This document shows positions 42,083 through 50,943 of a stretch of 64,000 nt of DNA, piece after piece. The stretch is taken from assembly GCA_002428735.1 (NCBI GenBank), contig DIXO01000072.1, forward strand, positions 1 through 64,000, given 5' to 3'. The position numbers were made by a program, and so were the translations under genes. Position 1 is the first letter of the stretch. The number at the start of each line of letters is the position of its first letter. Source of the DNA: Syntrophaceae bacterium UBA6078. Lineage in GTDB: Bacteria; Desulfobacterota; Syntrophia; Syntrophales; UBA2210. Below the pieces are notes generated by a model. That model made no database searches. It saw only the letters and a list, made by a program, of their open reading frames with translations, and was not told the origin of the DNA.

Positions 42083-44191
42083 ATGAGTGAAGTATTTACA
42101 ACCACCTTTGCGGGGAGAAATGTGTCTATCAAGACAAACTATCTTGCCGGGCAGGCGGATGGCGCCGTCCTGGTTACCTATGGAGACACCCTTGTCCTTG
42201 TGACGGCGGTGTCCCTTCAATCCAAGAGAGAGGGGCTGGATTTTCTTCCCCTGACCGTCGATTATCAGGAGAAGACCTTTGCGGCGGGGAAGATCCCCGG
42301 CGGATTTTTCAAAAGGGAGGGGCGTCTGAACGAAAAAGAAATCCTGACCTCGAGGATTATCGACCGGTCCATCCGCCCCCTTTTTTCCGATGGATATTGT
42401 TATGAAACCCAGATAGTCGCCACGGTCCTTTCCGTGGATGACGAGCATGATTCCGACGTGGCGGCCATGCTTGGAACTTCGGCGGCCCTTTGCATGTCGG
42501 ACATTCCCTTCAAAGGCCCCATCGCGGGAATGCGTGTGGGAAGGGTGAATCAAGAACTGATATGCAATCCCTCCGATGAGCAGATGGAGGAGAGCGATAT
42601 GGACCTCTTTCTCGTGGGGAGGAAGATTCCCTCCGCGGGCGGGGGGGGTGGGTTCGATATCAATCTGGTCATGCTCGAAGGGGGCGCCTTCGAGGTTCCC
42701 GAAGACGAGGTTCTCGACGCCATCGCCTTCGGACTGGAGTCGATGCGGCCCGCCATTGAGCTCCAGGACACAATCTGCCAGTCAATAGGCAAGGCTAAAA
42801 GACCGTTCGAACCGGTCGAGATCAGCGAAGAACTCCGAAAGAAGGTGAGAGACGCCGCCTACGCGGGACTTCAGGAGGTCTATCGCGAAGGGAGGAAACT
42901 GGAGCGATACGCGAAGCGGGCCGAGGTCAAGAAAAAGATGATGGAGAAACTGAGCAGCGGTGAGGCGGGCCCTGACCCCCGGGCGGGGATTGTCTTTGAA
43001 GAACTCGAGCGGGAGATCATCCGCACCATGATACTGGCGGACAGGCGGAGGATCGACGGCCGGACCAGTTCCGATATCAGGCCTATTTCTTCCGAAGTCG
43101 GCATCCTTCCGAGGGCTCATGGCTCCGGACTGTTCAACCGGGGGGAAACCCAGGCCCTCGTCGCCCTGACGCTGGGAACCTCCTCCGATGAACAGCGGCT
43201 GGACTTTATAGACGGAGAGGAAATGAGAACCTTCATGCTCCACTATAATTTCCCCCCCTATTCCGTGGGGGAGGCCAGGCCCCTGAGAGGTCCCGGAAGG
43301 AGAGAGATCGGACACGGCAATCTTGCGCGGAGGGCGCTACTCCCTGTTCTTCCTCCCCACGAAGACTTTCCCTATACGATCAGGCTCGTTTCCGAGATAT
43401 TGGCCTCAAACGGTTCGTCCTCCATGGCAACGGTGTGCGGCGGGTCTCTCTCGCTCATGGATGCCGGTGTCCCGGTCAGAGATACCGTTGCGGGGATCGC
43501 CATGGGGCTCCTCAAGGAGGGGGATGAGGTGGTGATTCTCTCCGACATCCTCGGGGACGAGGACCATGCCGGGGATATGGACTTCAAGGTATGCGGCACA
43601 AAGAAAGGGATCACGGCCCTCCAGATGGATATCAAGGTCGACCGGCTGTCGCAGGGGATACTGAAGGACGCCCTGTATCAGGCCCGGGAGGGGAGGGTTT
43701 TCATTATCGACAAATTGCGCGAAACCATGGATGCCCCCCGGGGAGATCTTTCTCCCTACGCCCCGCGTATCACCACTCTGGTGATCAAGCAGGAGAAAAT
43801 ACGGGACGTCATCGGAACCGGAGGAAAGAATATCCGGCATATTATCAGTGAAACAGGCGTGTCGATGAACGTGGACGATGACGGCACGGTTACCATAGCT
43901 TCGAATGACGGAGAATCATCGGCGCGTGCGGTCGCCATGGTCAGGGCGCTGACCGAAGAGCCGGAAATCGGCAGAATCTATGAAGGAACGGTGAAGAAGA
44001 TCCTCGACTTCGGGGCTTTTGTGGAGATACTTCCCGGTACGGACGGACTGGTGCACATCTCCCAGCTGGACAACAAGCGGGTGGAGAAGGTCACCGATGT
44101 GCTCAATGAAGGGGATACCGTTCGCGTCAAGGTCATCGATATCGACCGGGGCGGCAAGATACGGCTCAGCAGGAAGGATGCCCTTGAATAA
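42083..44191 (+). CDS. pnp: Polyribonucleotide nucleotidyltransferase (PNPase)
   Basis: 702-aa 3'-5' phosphorolytic exoribonuclease. The first RNase PH domain begins near residue 15 (DTLVLVTAVSLQSKREGLDF); the helical linker is near 245-300; the second RNase PH domain carries RRIDGRTSSDIRPISSEVG and the phosphate-binding MATVCGGSLSLMDAG (catalytic region around residues 440-510 with DILGDEDHAGDMDFKVCG). The KH domain (IRDVIGTGGKNIRHI) is near 573 and a C-terminal S1 domain (GTVKKILDFGAFVEILPG) is near 635. Its last 14 bases overlap dut. Confidence 0.97.
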   Translation: MSEVFTTTFAGRNVSIKTNYLAGQADGAVLVTYGDTLVLVTAVSLQSKREGLDFLPLTVDYQEKTFAAGKIPGGFFKREGRLNEKEILTSRIIDRSIRPLFSDGYCYETQIVATVLSVDDEHDSDVAAMLGTSAALCMSDIPFKGPIAGMRVGRVNQELICNPSDEQMEESDMDLFLVGRKIPSAGGGGGFDINLVMLEGGAFEVPEDEVLDAIAFGLESMRPAIELQDTICQSIGKAKRPFEPVEISEELRKKVRDAAYAGLQEVYREGRKLERYAKRAEVKKKMMEKLSSGEAGPDPRAGIVFEELEREIIRTMILADRRRIDGRTSSDIRPISSEVGILPRAHGSGLFNRGETQALVALTLGTSSDEQRLDFIDGEEMRTFMLHYNFPPYSVGEARPLRGPGRREIGHGNLARRALLPVLPPHEDFPYTIRLVSEILASNGSSSMATVCGGSLSLMDAGVPVRDTVAGIAMGLLKEGDEVVILSDILGDEDHAGDMDFKVCGTKKGITALQMDIKVDRLSQGILKDALYQAREGRVFIIDKLRETMDAPRGDLSPYAPRITTLVIKQEKIRDVIGTGGKNIRHIISETGVSMNVDDDGTVTIASNDGESSARAVAMVRALTEEPEIGRIYEGTVKKILDFGAFVEILPGTDGLVHISQLDNKRVEKVTDVLNEGDTVRVKVIDIDRGGKIRLSRKDALE

Positions 44192-44630
44192 CAGGGTGGC
44201 AGTTTCCGTCAAGCGGCTACATGGTGAAGAGCTCCCCCTCCCCCGCTACATGACGGAACATGCAGCGGGGATGGATCTCTATGCGGCTGTCGATGAGGAT
44301 GCCGTCCTGCTTCCCGGAGAGAGACGTCTGATCCCCACGGGAATTGCCGTTGCGCTCCCCCCCGGCTATGAGGCCCAGATACGGCCGCGGAGTGGTCTAG
44401 CCGTTGAGGCGGGGGTGACGCTGCTCAATTCCCCGGGTACCATCGACGCCGACTACCGGGGGGAGATAAAAATTCTGATGATCAATCATGGCGCGGACTC
44501 CTTCATCGTCAAGAGGGGAGATCGTATCGCCCAGATGGTTATCCAGAAGGTGTGCCGGGCCTCGTGGAAGGTAACCCACGATCTGGAGATGACGCAAAGG
44601 GGCGAGGGAGGATTCGGCCATACGGGCTGA
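44178..44630 (+). CDS. dut: dUTP diphosphatase
   Basis: 150-aa trimeric dUTPase that hydrolyses dUTP to dUMP. All five motifs are visible: AAGMDLYAAV (1), PRSGLAVEAG (2), GTIDADYRGEIKILM (3, with the catalytic Asp), GDRIAQMVIQ (4) and RGEGGFGHTG (5). The ATG lies inside the end of pnp, preceded by AGGAAGG. It is the last gene before the terminator at 44669. A peptidase M16 gene often found between pnp and dut is absent. Confidence 0.96.
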   Translation: MPLNNRVAVSVKRLHGEELPLPRYMTEHAAGMDLYAAVDEDAVLLPGERRLIPTGIAVALPPGYEAQIRPRSGLAVEAGVTLLNSPGTIDADYRGEIKILMINHGADSFIVKRGDRIAQMVIQKVCRASWKVTHDLEMTQRGEGGFGHTG

Positions 44631-44668
44631 TCCCGGCGCCCCATAGAATTATCGATTGCATACATCTG

Positions 44669-44699
44669 CCTCTGTCAGTGCCTGTGACAGGGGTTTTTT
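44669..44699 (+). terminator. Intrinsic terminator at the end of the rimP-dut cluster
   Basis: A 9-bp stem CCTCTGTCA/TGACAGGGG (one T-G pair) followed by six T (44694-44699). Confidence 0.85.
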
Positions 44700-44761
44700 G
44701 TTGTTTTATTGACTGATTTAGTGTATTTCGCATTCAGCGCAGTGCGCAGGATACGGGAGAG

Positions 44762-45940
44762 ATGAAAACATACACGGTCAATAAAACATACGGGGAGATA
44801 AACGAAAAGATAAAAAAGGGGAAGGCCGTTGTCGTGACCGCGGAAGAGATCATCGGGATCGTCCAGAAAAAGGGGGATGTCGCGGCGGCCCGAGAGGTGG
44901 ATGTGGTCACCACCGGAACCTTCAGCCCCATGTGCTCCTCGGGCGCCTTTCTCAATTTCGGGCACACCTCCCCCAGGATTCGGGCCTCGAAGGTATGGCT
45001 GAACGATGTCCCGGCCTACGGCGGGATAGCCGCCGTGGACTGTTATATCGGGGCCACGGAAGTGGTCGAGGGGGATCCTCTCAACAGCATTCACCCGGGC
45101 GAGTTCAATTACGGCGGCGGCCATGTCCTGGAAGATCTGGTTGCGGGGCGGCCGGTCCGTCTGCGTCTCGAATCCTACGGTACGGATTGTTATCCCGCCC
45201 GCAGGCATGAGAAGAACATCACCATACACGATCTCAGGGACGCCTTTCTCTTCAATCCCCGAAACGCCTATCAGAACTATAACTGCGCGGTAAATATGTC
45301 GGATCGGACGATCTATACCTACATGGGTGTCCTCAGACCCGACATGGCGAACGCGACGTACTCCACGTCGGGGCAGCTCAGCCCTCTCTTCAATGACCCG
45401 TACTTCAGAACCATCGGGATCGGGACGAGGATATTCCTCTGCGGCGCTCAGGGATTCGTCGCGGGTCCCGGCACACAGCACAACCCTGATGCGATGCGAG
45501 GCGAAAACGGGGTTCCGAAGGAGGGGGCGGGGACGCTGGCTACCACAGGGAATCTGAAGGAGATGGATCCCCGGTGGCTCATGGGGGCGAGCATGCTCGG
45601 CTACGGGGTATCTCTCTATGTCGGCATAGGCGTGCCCATACCGATACTCAATGAAGAGATGGTTCGGTATGCATCCGTCACAGATGAGGATATCTATGCG
45701 CAGGTGTACGACTATGGCGTCGACTACCCGAGCGGCAGCGCACAGAGCCTGGGCGAGGTCAGTTATAAAGAGCTCCGGAGCGGAAGGATAAAACTTCACG
45801 GAAGGGTTATCCCTACCGCGCCTCTGTCCAGTTATTATAAGGCACGGGAGATAGCCGCCATCCTTAAAGACTGGATTGACAAGGGGGAATTCCTTTTAGG
45901 CGAACCCCAGCAGCTTCTCCCTTCCTGCGGCGCCTCGTGA
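44762..45940 (+). CDS. Homocysteine biosynthesis protein, DUF39 family
   Basis: 392-aa protein of the DUF39/HcyBio family. In methanogens and sulfate reducers, family members are implicated in forming homocysteine from aspartate semialdehyde and sulfide. Landmarks: YTVNKTYGEINEKIKKGKAV at the N-terminus, EVDVVTTGTFSPMCSSGAFL near residue 48 with two candidate catalytic Cys, and GATEVVEGDPLNSIHPGEF. Also present are ESYGTDCYPARRHEKNI, LCGAQGFVAGPGTQHNP and MGASMLGYGVSLYVGIGVPI. A companion NIL/ferredoxin protein often encoded nearby is not present. It stands alone between the dut terminator and a candidate structured RNA. Confidence 0.9.
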   Translation: MKTYTVNKTYGEINEKIKKGKAVVVTAEEIIGIVQKKGDVAAAREVDVVTTGTFSPMCSSGAFLNFGHTSPRIRASKVWLNDVPAYGGIAAVDCYIGATEVVEGDPLNSIHPGEFNYGGGHVLEDLVAGRPVRLRLESYGTDCYPARRHEKNITIHDLRDAFLFNPRNAYQNYNCAVNMSDRTIYTYMGVLRPDMANATYSTSGQLSPLFNDPYFRTIGIGTRIFLCGAQGFVAGPGTQHNPDAMRGENGVPKEGAGTLATTGNLKEMDPRWLMGASMLGYGVSLYVGIGVPIPILNEEMVRYASVTDEDIYAQVYDYGVDYPSGSAQSLGEVSYKELRSGRIKLHGRVIPTAPLSSYYKAREIAAILKDWIDKGEFLLGEPQQLLPSCGAS

Positions 45941-46308
45941 GACAACAGGGCCGTTTCAGCCATCAACCATATAAAAAACCAGTGCTTTTGCGGTGAAAAA
46001 CACCGATTTTCAGGTGGGAACGGCAGCGGATGCCGTGAAGGGCGCGTGAAAATACTGTTCACACGACTCGGCATATCTTCCAGAGCCGTTTCGGCGGGGA
46101 GCACTGGTTGCTGCCGGACAGATGAGAAACCGCTTTTCTTGTTAAGAGGTTATTGCATTCAGGGGGGATGGATGTTCTTCCTGTGGACTGCCGGAGCGTC
46201 CCACGGTGTGAAGAAAGGGCATTTCGTGGAAGGGAAGACGGAAGTGGCATATTTATTGCTTATTTACGTGAACGGGATCAGCCTCCTTTCTGTAAAAAAG
46301 GATGTTCT
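45941..46308 (+). other. Intergenic region with structured-RNA candidate, before ftsB
   Basis: About 370 bp without a supported coding gene; small frames overlap but lack recognisable content. It contains the paired element at 45979-46107. Just before ftsB, CCTTT-N-AAAGG could fold over the AAAGGA ribosome site. Confidence 0.5.
45979..46107 (+). ncRNA. Candidate structured RNA (unclassified)
   Basis: The ends pair perfectly over 8 bp (CCAGTGCT at 45979-45986 with AGCACTGG at 46100-46107). Between them lie CGGTG/CACCG, TTTTCA/TGAAAA enclosing ACGGCA/TGCCGT, and GTGAA/TTCAC hairpins. A TATAAA (45970-45975) would start transcription at about the first paired base, though no clear -35 is seen. 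It matches no RNA family recognised here; 6S, SRP and common riboswitch signatures were checked by eye. Confidence 0.35.
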
Positions 46309-46575
46309 ATGAGGATTGGCCGGTTTCTGTTTGTCATTTTCGTTGCCATGGTGCTCCTCATCATCTTTGGAAACAGGGGGCTCATGGACTACCGCGCCGT
46401 CAGGGAAAAGCACGCGACCCTGGAAGAGGCCAATGAGCGCCTTGCCGTCGAGAACGATGAGCTCAAAAGAGAGATAGGGCTGCTCAAGGGCGATGCGCGC
46501 TCCATTGAGGCGGTAGCGAGAAGAGAGCTTGGAATGGTAAAACCCGGTGACCGGGTGTATCAGTTTACCGATTGA
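46309..46575 (+). CDS. ftsB: FtsB/DivIC-type septum formation initiator
   Basis: 88-aa bitopic membrane protein of the FtsB/DivIC family, part of the cell-division FtsQLB complex. One N-terminal membrane segment (FLFVIFVAMVLLIIFGN, residues 6-22) is followed by a coiled coil (KHATLEEANERLAVENDELK, with heptads to about residue 65). The family-typical end is SIEAVARRELGMVKPGDRVY. The ATG follows AAAGGATG. It lies 13 bp before pilM, so the two are probably cotranscribed. Confidence 0.85.
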   Translation: MRIGRFLFVIFVAMVLLIIFGNRGLMDYRAVREKHATLEEANERLAVENDELKREIGLLKGDARSIEAVARRELGMVKPGDRVYQFTD

Positions 46576-46588
46576 ACGTGAGGATCGG

Positions 46589-47656
46589 ATGTTTTCATTC
46601 AAGGGATTGCTTCCCGGCAGCAAAAAATTCGCCGGGGTCGACATAGGATCAAACCGTATCAAACTGGTGGAGCTGAAGGATACTTCTGAAGGACTGGTCC
46701 TGCAGCGTTTCGCCCAGGTGAACATGGAAGCGGGGATTATCGAAAACGGTTTGATCAAGGACGAGGACGCCCTGGTCAAAAAGATCAGGGGGCTCTTCAA
46801 AGCGGCCGGATATGGAGGGAGGAATGTCATAACGGCCCTCTCAGGACATGTGGTTGTGACGAAAAAGGCCCTTTTTCGAAAGATGGAAGAAGGGGAACTG
46901 CGCGATTTCATCGTTGATGAAGCCGGGGAGTATCTGCCCTTCGATGACATACGGGATGTCAATTTCGATTTTCACATATGCGGCCAGGGGGATACCGACC
47001 CCGGTCAGATGGAGGTGATCATCGCCGCCGCCAAGAAGGAAGTGACCGAGAGTTACGCCCGGGCAATCGAAAAGGCGGGGGCGCGTGCAGTGGTCCTGGA
47101 TGTTGATTCCTTCGCCCTGCAGACCGCGTATGAGGAGAACTATGATTTTGATACCGATGACCGTATCGCCCTGGTCAATATCGGTTCCAGCCTCACCAAC
47201 ATCAATATCGTCAGGGACGAGGAATCTCTTTTAACGAGAAATATCAAGTCGGGAGGGGATGCCATCACGAGGGCGCTGCAGCGGAAACACGGCATTTCTT
47301 TCGAGGAAGCCGAGATGATAAAGCTGGAAGGGTCAGCCGGTGACGGCGAGACGGAGGAGCGGATTCTTGATTATCTCGACCCCATATTTGTGGAGATAGG
47401 GCGATCTTTCGATTATTTCAGTTCAACGGTGGGAGGATCACATCTGAGCCGCATCCTCCTCAGCGGGGGCTGTGCGGCGATCCCGGGTATCGCTGACGCC
47501 ATGAAGGACATGTTCAACTGCGAAGTGGAGCTGTTCAATCCTTTCAAGAACATACGGTACGACAAACATGTTTTCAGCTCGTCCTATATACGAGAGGTGG
47601 CGCCTGTCGCGGCTGTCGGAGTCGGTCTGGCCCTGAGGAGCGGAGAGGACGCATGA
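46589..47656 (+). CDS. pilM: Type IV pilus assembly ATPase-like protein PilM
   Basis: 355-aa cytoplasmic actin-like protein that binds the PilN N-terminus and links the pilus alignment complex. The nucleotide-binding motif FAGVDIGSNRIKLVEL is at residues about 13-28, IALVNIGSSLTNINIVRD near 192 and LLSGGCAAIPGIADAM near 292. The ATG at 46589 (AGGA upstream) is chosen to give the usual N-terminus. It opens pilMNOPQ, with overlaps or 3-bp gaps between all genes. Confidence 0.95.
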   Translation: MFSFKGLLPGSKKFAGVDIGSNRIKLVELKDTSEGLVLQRFAQVNMEAGIIENGLIKDEDALVKKIRGLFKAAGYGGRNVITALSGHVVVTKKALFRKMEEGELRDFIVDEAGEYLPFDDIRDVNFDFHICGQGDTDPGQMEVIIAAAKKEVTESYARAIEKAGARAVVLDVDSFALQTAYEENYDFDTDDRIALVNIGSSLTNINIVRDEESLLTRNIKSGGDAITRALQRKHGISFEEAEMIKLEGSAGDGETEERILDYLDPIFVEIGRSFDYFSSTVGGSHLSRILLSGGCAAIPGIADAMKDMFNCEVELFNPFKNIRYDKHVFSSSYIREVAPVAAVGVGLALRSGEDA

Positions 47657-48198
47657 TACGGATCAATCTTCTTCCCTTTCGAGAAGAAAAGAAAAAAGCG
47701 ACCGTCCAGCGTCAGATTGTTGCCGGAGGGATTTCTCTCGGCCTGTTCCTCCTTGTCCTGGTTATTTTCCACCTCTACATGGTCATGGGGGCCTCGAAAC
47801 TGGAGGCGGAGGTGGAATCGGCCCGCGCCCGCCTGACCGCTCTCACCAAAGTGACGGGAGACCTGGAAAAATTCAAGGCGGATAAGGAAATACTGAAAAA
47901 AAAGATAGGGATTATCACGGATCTTGAAAGAGGCCGATCCGATGCGGTGCATCTCCTGGATGAACTTGCCTCCAGGATTTCCCCCCGGACGGAATGGCTC
48001 ACCGGCATTACCCGGAATGGCGCCACGCTGCGTGTGGAAGGGGTGGCTGTCAATAATCCGGCCATAGCGCAATTCATGAAACGGCTCGAAGAGTCTCCCT
48101 ATATCGGGACCGTCGATCTGATTGCATCGAAACAGACCACCGTTTCAGGGGTAAAGCTGATGGGCTTTGTCCTTATGTGCACAACTGAAAAGGGATAA
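47653..48198 (+). CDS. pilN: Type IV pilus inner-membrane protein PilN
   Basis: 181-aa bitopic protein. The short cytoplasmic N-terminus MIRINLLPFREEKKK is the conserved PilM-binding INLLP motif, followed by a membrane segment (ISLGLFLLVLVIFHLYMVMG), a coiled coil and a ferredoxin-like periplasmic domain. Its ATG overlaps the pilM stop. Confidence 0.95.
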   Translation: MIRINLLPFREEKKKATVQRQIVAGGISLGLFLLVLVIFHLYMVMGASKLEAEVESARARLTALTKVTGDLEKFKADKEILKKKIGIITDLERGRSDAVHLLDELASRISPRTEWLTGITRNGATLRVEGVAVNNPAIAQFMKRLEESPYIGTVDLIASKQTTVSGVKLMGFVLMCTTEKG

Positions 48199-48201
48199 GG
48201 G

Positions 48202-48804
48202 ATGGCGATCGGTCTGGAAGACATACAGCGCCTCTCGGCCGGGAAGAAGCTACTCATACTTCTGGCGGTTCTGCTCCTCATCGGCTATTTCTACTGGTTC
48301 TATCTCTTCCAGCCGGTCTTCGAGCGGAGGACACGGCTGGTGGCCGACCTTGAAACGGTGAACAGGCAGATAGCCGTTCGACAGCAGGTGATGGGGCAGA
48401 TAGAGCAGCATAAGCAAGAGATAGCAGCGCTGAAGGAAGAATTGAAGATCATTCTGGCGAAACTTCCGGAGCAGAAGGAGATTCCCCGCCTCCTCACCTC
48501 CGTCTCTGAAGCGGGGCGGAGCGCCGGGCTCGATTTCATCCTCTTCGAACCCATGGACCCTGTTCCGAGGGAATTTTATGCCGAGATACCGGTCAGAATC
48601 ACCGTAGCGGGGGGGTACAATGACATCGCTGTCTTCTTCGACAGCATAGCGAATCTTCCGCGTATCGCGACCATAACGGATATGGAAATCAAGAAAGAGA
48701 AAGGCAAAACGGCGGGCGCCGGCATGCTGAAAGCCGATTGTTTCATGAAGATATACATGTTTCTGGAAGAGACGAATGAGAAACCGGATGAAAAGAAACA
48801 GTAA
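48202..48804 (+). CDS. pilO: Type IV pilus inner-membrane protein PilO
   Basis: 200-aa bitopic protein with one membrane helix (LLILLAVLLLIGYFYWFYLF, residues about 14-33), a coiled coil (residues 45-95) and a C-terminal ferredoxin-like fold (PVRITVAGGYNDIAVFFDSI). It heterodimerises with PilN in the alignment complex. The start is 3 bp after pilN. Confidence 0.93.
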   Translation: MAIGLEDIQRLSAGKKLLILLAVLLLIGYFYWFYLFQPVFERRTRLVADLETVNRQIAVRQQVMGQIEQHKQEIAALKEELKIILAKLPEQKEIPRLLTSVSEAGRSAGLDFILFEPMDPVPREFYAEIPVRITVAGGYNDIAVFFDSIANLPRIATITDMEIKKEKGKTAGAGMLKADCFMKIYMFLEETNEKPDEKKQ

Positions 48805-49294
48805 TTCTCCGCTGGGGTGGACTGCCGTGGCAATCGCGGCGATCTTTCTTTTTCCCGCGGCGGCACCGGTTCTGTGCGCCGATACGGGAGCTGCGGCGGA
48901 GACGGTCGTCTATAGATACACGGTGGCGGGAAAACCGGATCCCTTCAAGCCGTTCATCGACATAGCGGAAGAAAAGGAAAAACCGGGGAAAACAGGGTCG
49001 GGAGAGATGCATAGGGAAACCGTTCCCCTCGCCCCTCTTCAGAAATTTGCGCTGAATGAGCTCCGCCTGACCGGGATTATCTGGAGCTCGAATAAAAAGA
49101 TTGCCGTCGTGCAGACACCCGATGGAAAACGGCATACCCTTCGCAGAGGGACTCTCCTCGGAATCAACGGGGGAAAAGTGGCAACCATCCTTTCCGATGG
49201 CGTCGTTGTGGTAGAGAAGATAAAAGATCTTTCCGGAAACGTACGCACTGAACGAGTGGTGCTTGCGCTCAAGAAAAACGGGGTACATCAATGA
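48776..49294 (+). CDS. pilP: Type IV pilus periplasmic protein PilP
   Basis: 172-aa exported protein linking the inner-membrane PilNO complex to the PilQ secretin. A signal segment (WTAVAIAAIFLFPAAAPVLC) is followed by the PilP pattern: KPDPFKPFIDI, LAPLQKFALNELRLTGIIWS and LRRGTLLGINGGKVATI. The usual lipobox is absent: the Cys is preceded by Leu rather than Gly or Ala, so it is perhaps not lipidated. The start at 48776 overlaps pilO; 48788 is also possible. Confidence 0.9.
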   Translation: MRNRMKRNSNSPLGWTAVAIAAIFLFPAAAPVLCADTGAAAETVVYRYTVAGKPDPFKPFIDIAEEKEKPGKTGSGEMHRETVPLAPLQKFALNELRLTGIIWSSNKKIAVVQTPDGKRHTLRRGTLLGINGGKVATILSDGVVVVEKIKDLSGNVRTERVVLALKKNGVHQ

Positions 49295-50931
49295 AATCAA
49301 AGAGAAGCATATCTCCCTTTGTCCTTTTTCCCTTGGCGGGTCTCTTCTTCCTTTCCGGCTGTGCCGGTGTGGGAGAAACAACCGCCGAACGCCCGTCCGC
49401 GGCGGGACAGACCCTGCAGGGGGCTGACATCGCTTCCGTCCGGAACGTGTCCATCGAGAGGATCGACGGCAAGGAGCGGATCTCCATCCTCCTTTCCCAC
49501 CCACCGGACTTTACGGTATCACGGGAATCCGAAACGCAGCTGCTCATCTCCCTGAGGGGAGCGTCCCTGCCGGATGGGGCTGAAAAGGAATACCGGGGAG
49601 ACGGTTTGAGAAATCTCCGGAAGGTTGTCCTCTATGACAAGATAACGGAAGGGGCCACGGAAGTGGGAGCGCAGGTGACACTGAGGAGGATGGTTCCCTA
49701 CCGGTACCGGAAAGACGGTTCCCGGGTGGTTGTCGATTTTGATGTTTCCTCTCTTTCCACCGCAGCGGCGTCTGGCGGCGGCCCTGCCATACCCCCTCCT
49801 GTGGTCAGAAAAGGCCCCCTCCCGAAGGGCGCGGAGGATGGGCGGAACGCCGCTAAAACGAGCCAGTACACGGGCGAAGAGGTCTCCCTCGACTTTCAGG
49901 ACGCCGATATCAAGAGCGTCTTCAGACTTCTGTCGGAGATAAGCGGGTTCAGCATCGTCGCGGGGCCGGCTGTCAAGTCCGAGGTGACGGTTCACATGAA
50001 AAATGTCCCCTGGGATCAGGCCCTCGATGCCGTTCTGGAGACAAACGGTCTCGGAAAGAAGGAGTCGGGGCGGGTCATCACGATTCTTCCCCTTGAAGAA
50101 CTGAAGCTGGCCGAGGAGGAACAGAAAGCAAAGGATGTCGCCGAAGGGCGGCTCAATCAGATTTCCATAGAGGCGAAGATCGTCGAGGTGACGACAACCT
50201 TCGCCCAGGAACTGGGGATCCGATGGGGAGCCGGTCTCCAGTCGGGGAATTTCGCCGGTGGAATCGGAAGCTCATCCTCGGGGACGGTAACGACCATCCC
50301 GGGCGGGTCGGGGGTGGGGCTGACCGGGAGCAATGTGGCGGTCAACTTTCCCTCCGCTGCCGCTGCCGCTACACCGGCGATCGGTCTGTTGTACGGAACG
50401 AGCAAGATGATCCTGGATGCCCGCCTTTCGGCCCTGGAGAATAACGGAGAAGGGAAGATCATCTCGTCCCCCAAGGTCACCACCCTGGACAGCGTGACGG
50501 CGACCATCAAGCAGGGGGAGGAGATCCCCTATACGGTGACTGACACCGACGGCAAACAGACGACGGAGTTCAAGGAAGCGACCCTGAAGCTGGAAGTGAC
50601 GCCGAAGATCACCTCGGAAGGGAAGATTTCCATCAAGGTGAATGCCAGCAACGATTACGCGGATTGGGAAACCGACCCCGCAACAGGCCTGCGCATTGAG
50701 ACCCCCCCCATCAACACCAGTTCGGTGGAATCGACGGTGGTGGTCAGAGACGGGGATACGATCGTGATCGGCGGCGTGTATAAGATGACGGAAACCGATT
50801 CGGTGACGGGGATCCCCGTCCTGTCCCGCATACCGATCCTGGGATGGCTCTTCAAATACAAGACGGTAAGCAACGAAAAAAGGGAACTCCTGATATTTGT
50901 CACCCCGCGGGTAATCCCTGAAGAGGGGTAA
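49291..50931 (+). CDS. pilQ: Type IV pilus secretin PilQ
   Basis: 546-aa outer-membrane secretin through which the pilus passes. A lipoprotein signal (LAGLFFLSGCAG, lipobox LSGC) is followed by one AMIN domain (residues about 50-155). An STN/secretin-N region follows (VSLDFQDADIKSVFRLLSEI near 198, VPWDQALDAVLETNGLG), then the secretin domain (LDARLSALENNGEGKIISSP, PVLSRIPILGWLFKYKTVSN). At 546 aa it is shorter than many PilQ proteins, which carry more AMIN or N-domains. It ends the pilMNOPQ operon. Confidence 0.94.
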   Translation: MKSKRSISPFVLFPLAGLFFLSGCAGVGETTAERPSAAGQTLQGADIASVRNVSIERIDGKERISILLSHPPDFTVSRESETQLLISLRGASLPDGAEKEYRGDGLRNLRKVVLYDKITEGATEVGAQVTLRRMVPYRYRKDGSRVVVDFDVSSLSTAAASGGGPAIPPPVVRKGPLPKGAEDGRNAAKTSQYTGEEVSLDFQDADIKSVFRLLSEISGFSIVAGPAVKSEVTVHMKNVPWDQALDAVLETNGLGKKESGRVITILPLEELKLAEEEQKAKDVAEGRLNQISIEAKIVEVTTTFAQELGIRWGAGLQSGNFAGGIGSSSSGTVTTIPGGSGVGLTGSNVAVNFPSAAAAATPAIGLLYGTSKMILDARLSALENNGEGKIISSPKVTTLDSVTATIKQGEEIPYTVTDTDGKQTTEFKEATLKLEVTPKITSEGKISIKVNASNDYADWETDPATGLRIETPPINTSSVESTVVVRDGDTIVIGGVYKMTETDSVTGIPVLSRIPILGWLFKYKTVSNEKRELLIFVTPRVIPEEG

Positions 50932-50943
50932 CCGTCCTGTTGT

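Noticed and set aside
46046..46312. 88-aa reading frame between the DUF39 gene and ftsB
   Set aside because: No recognisable domain, no convincing ribosome site, and it overlaps both a paired RNA-like element and the true ftsB start.
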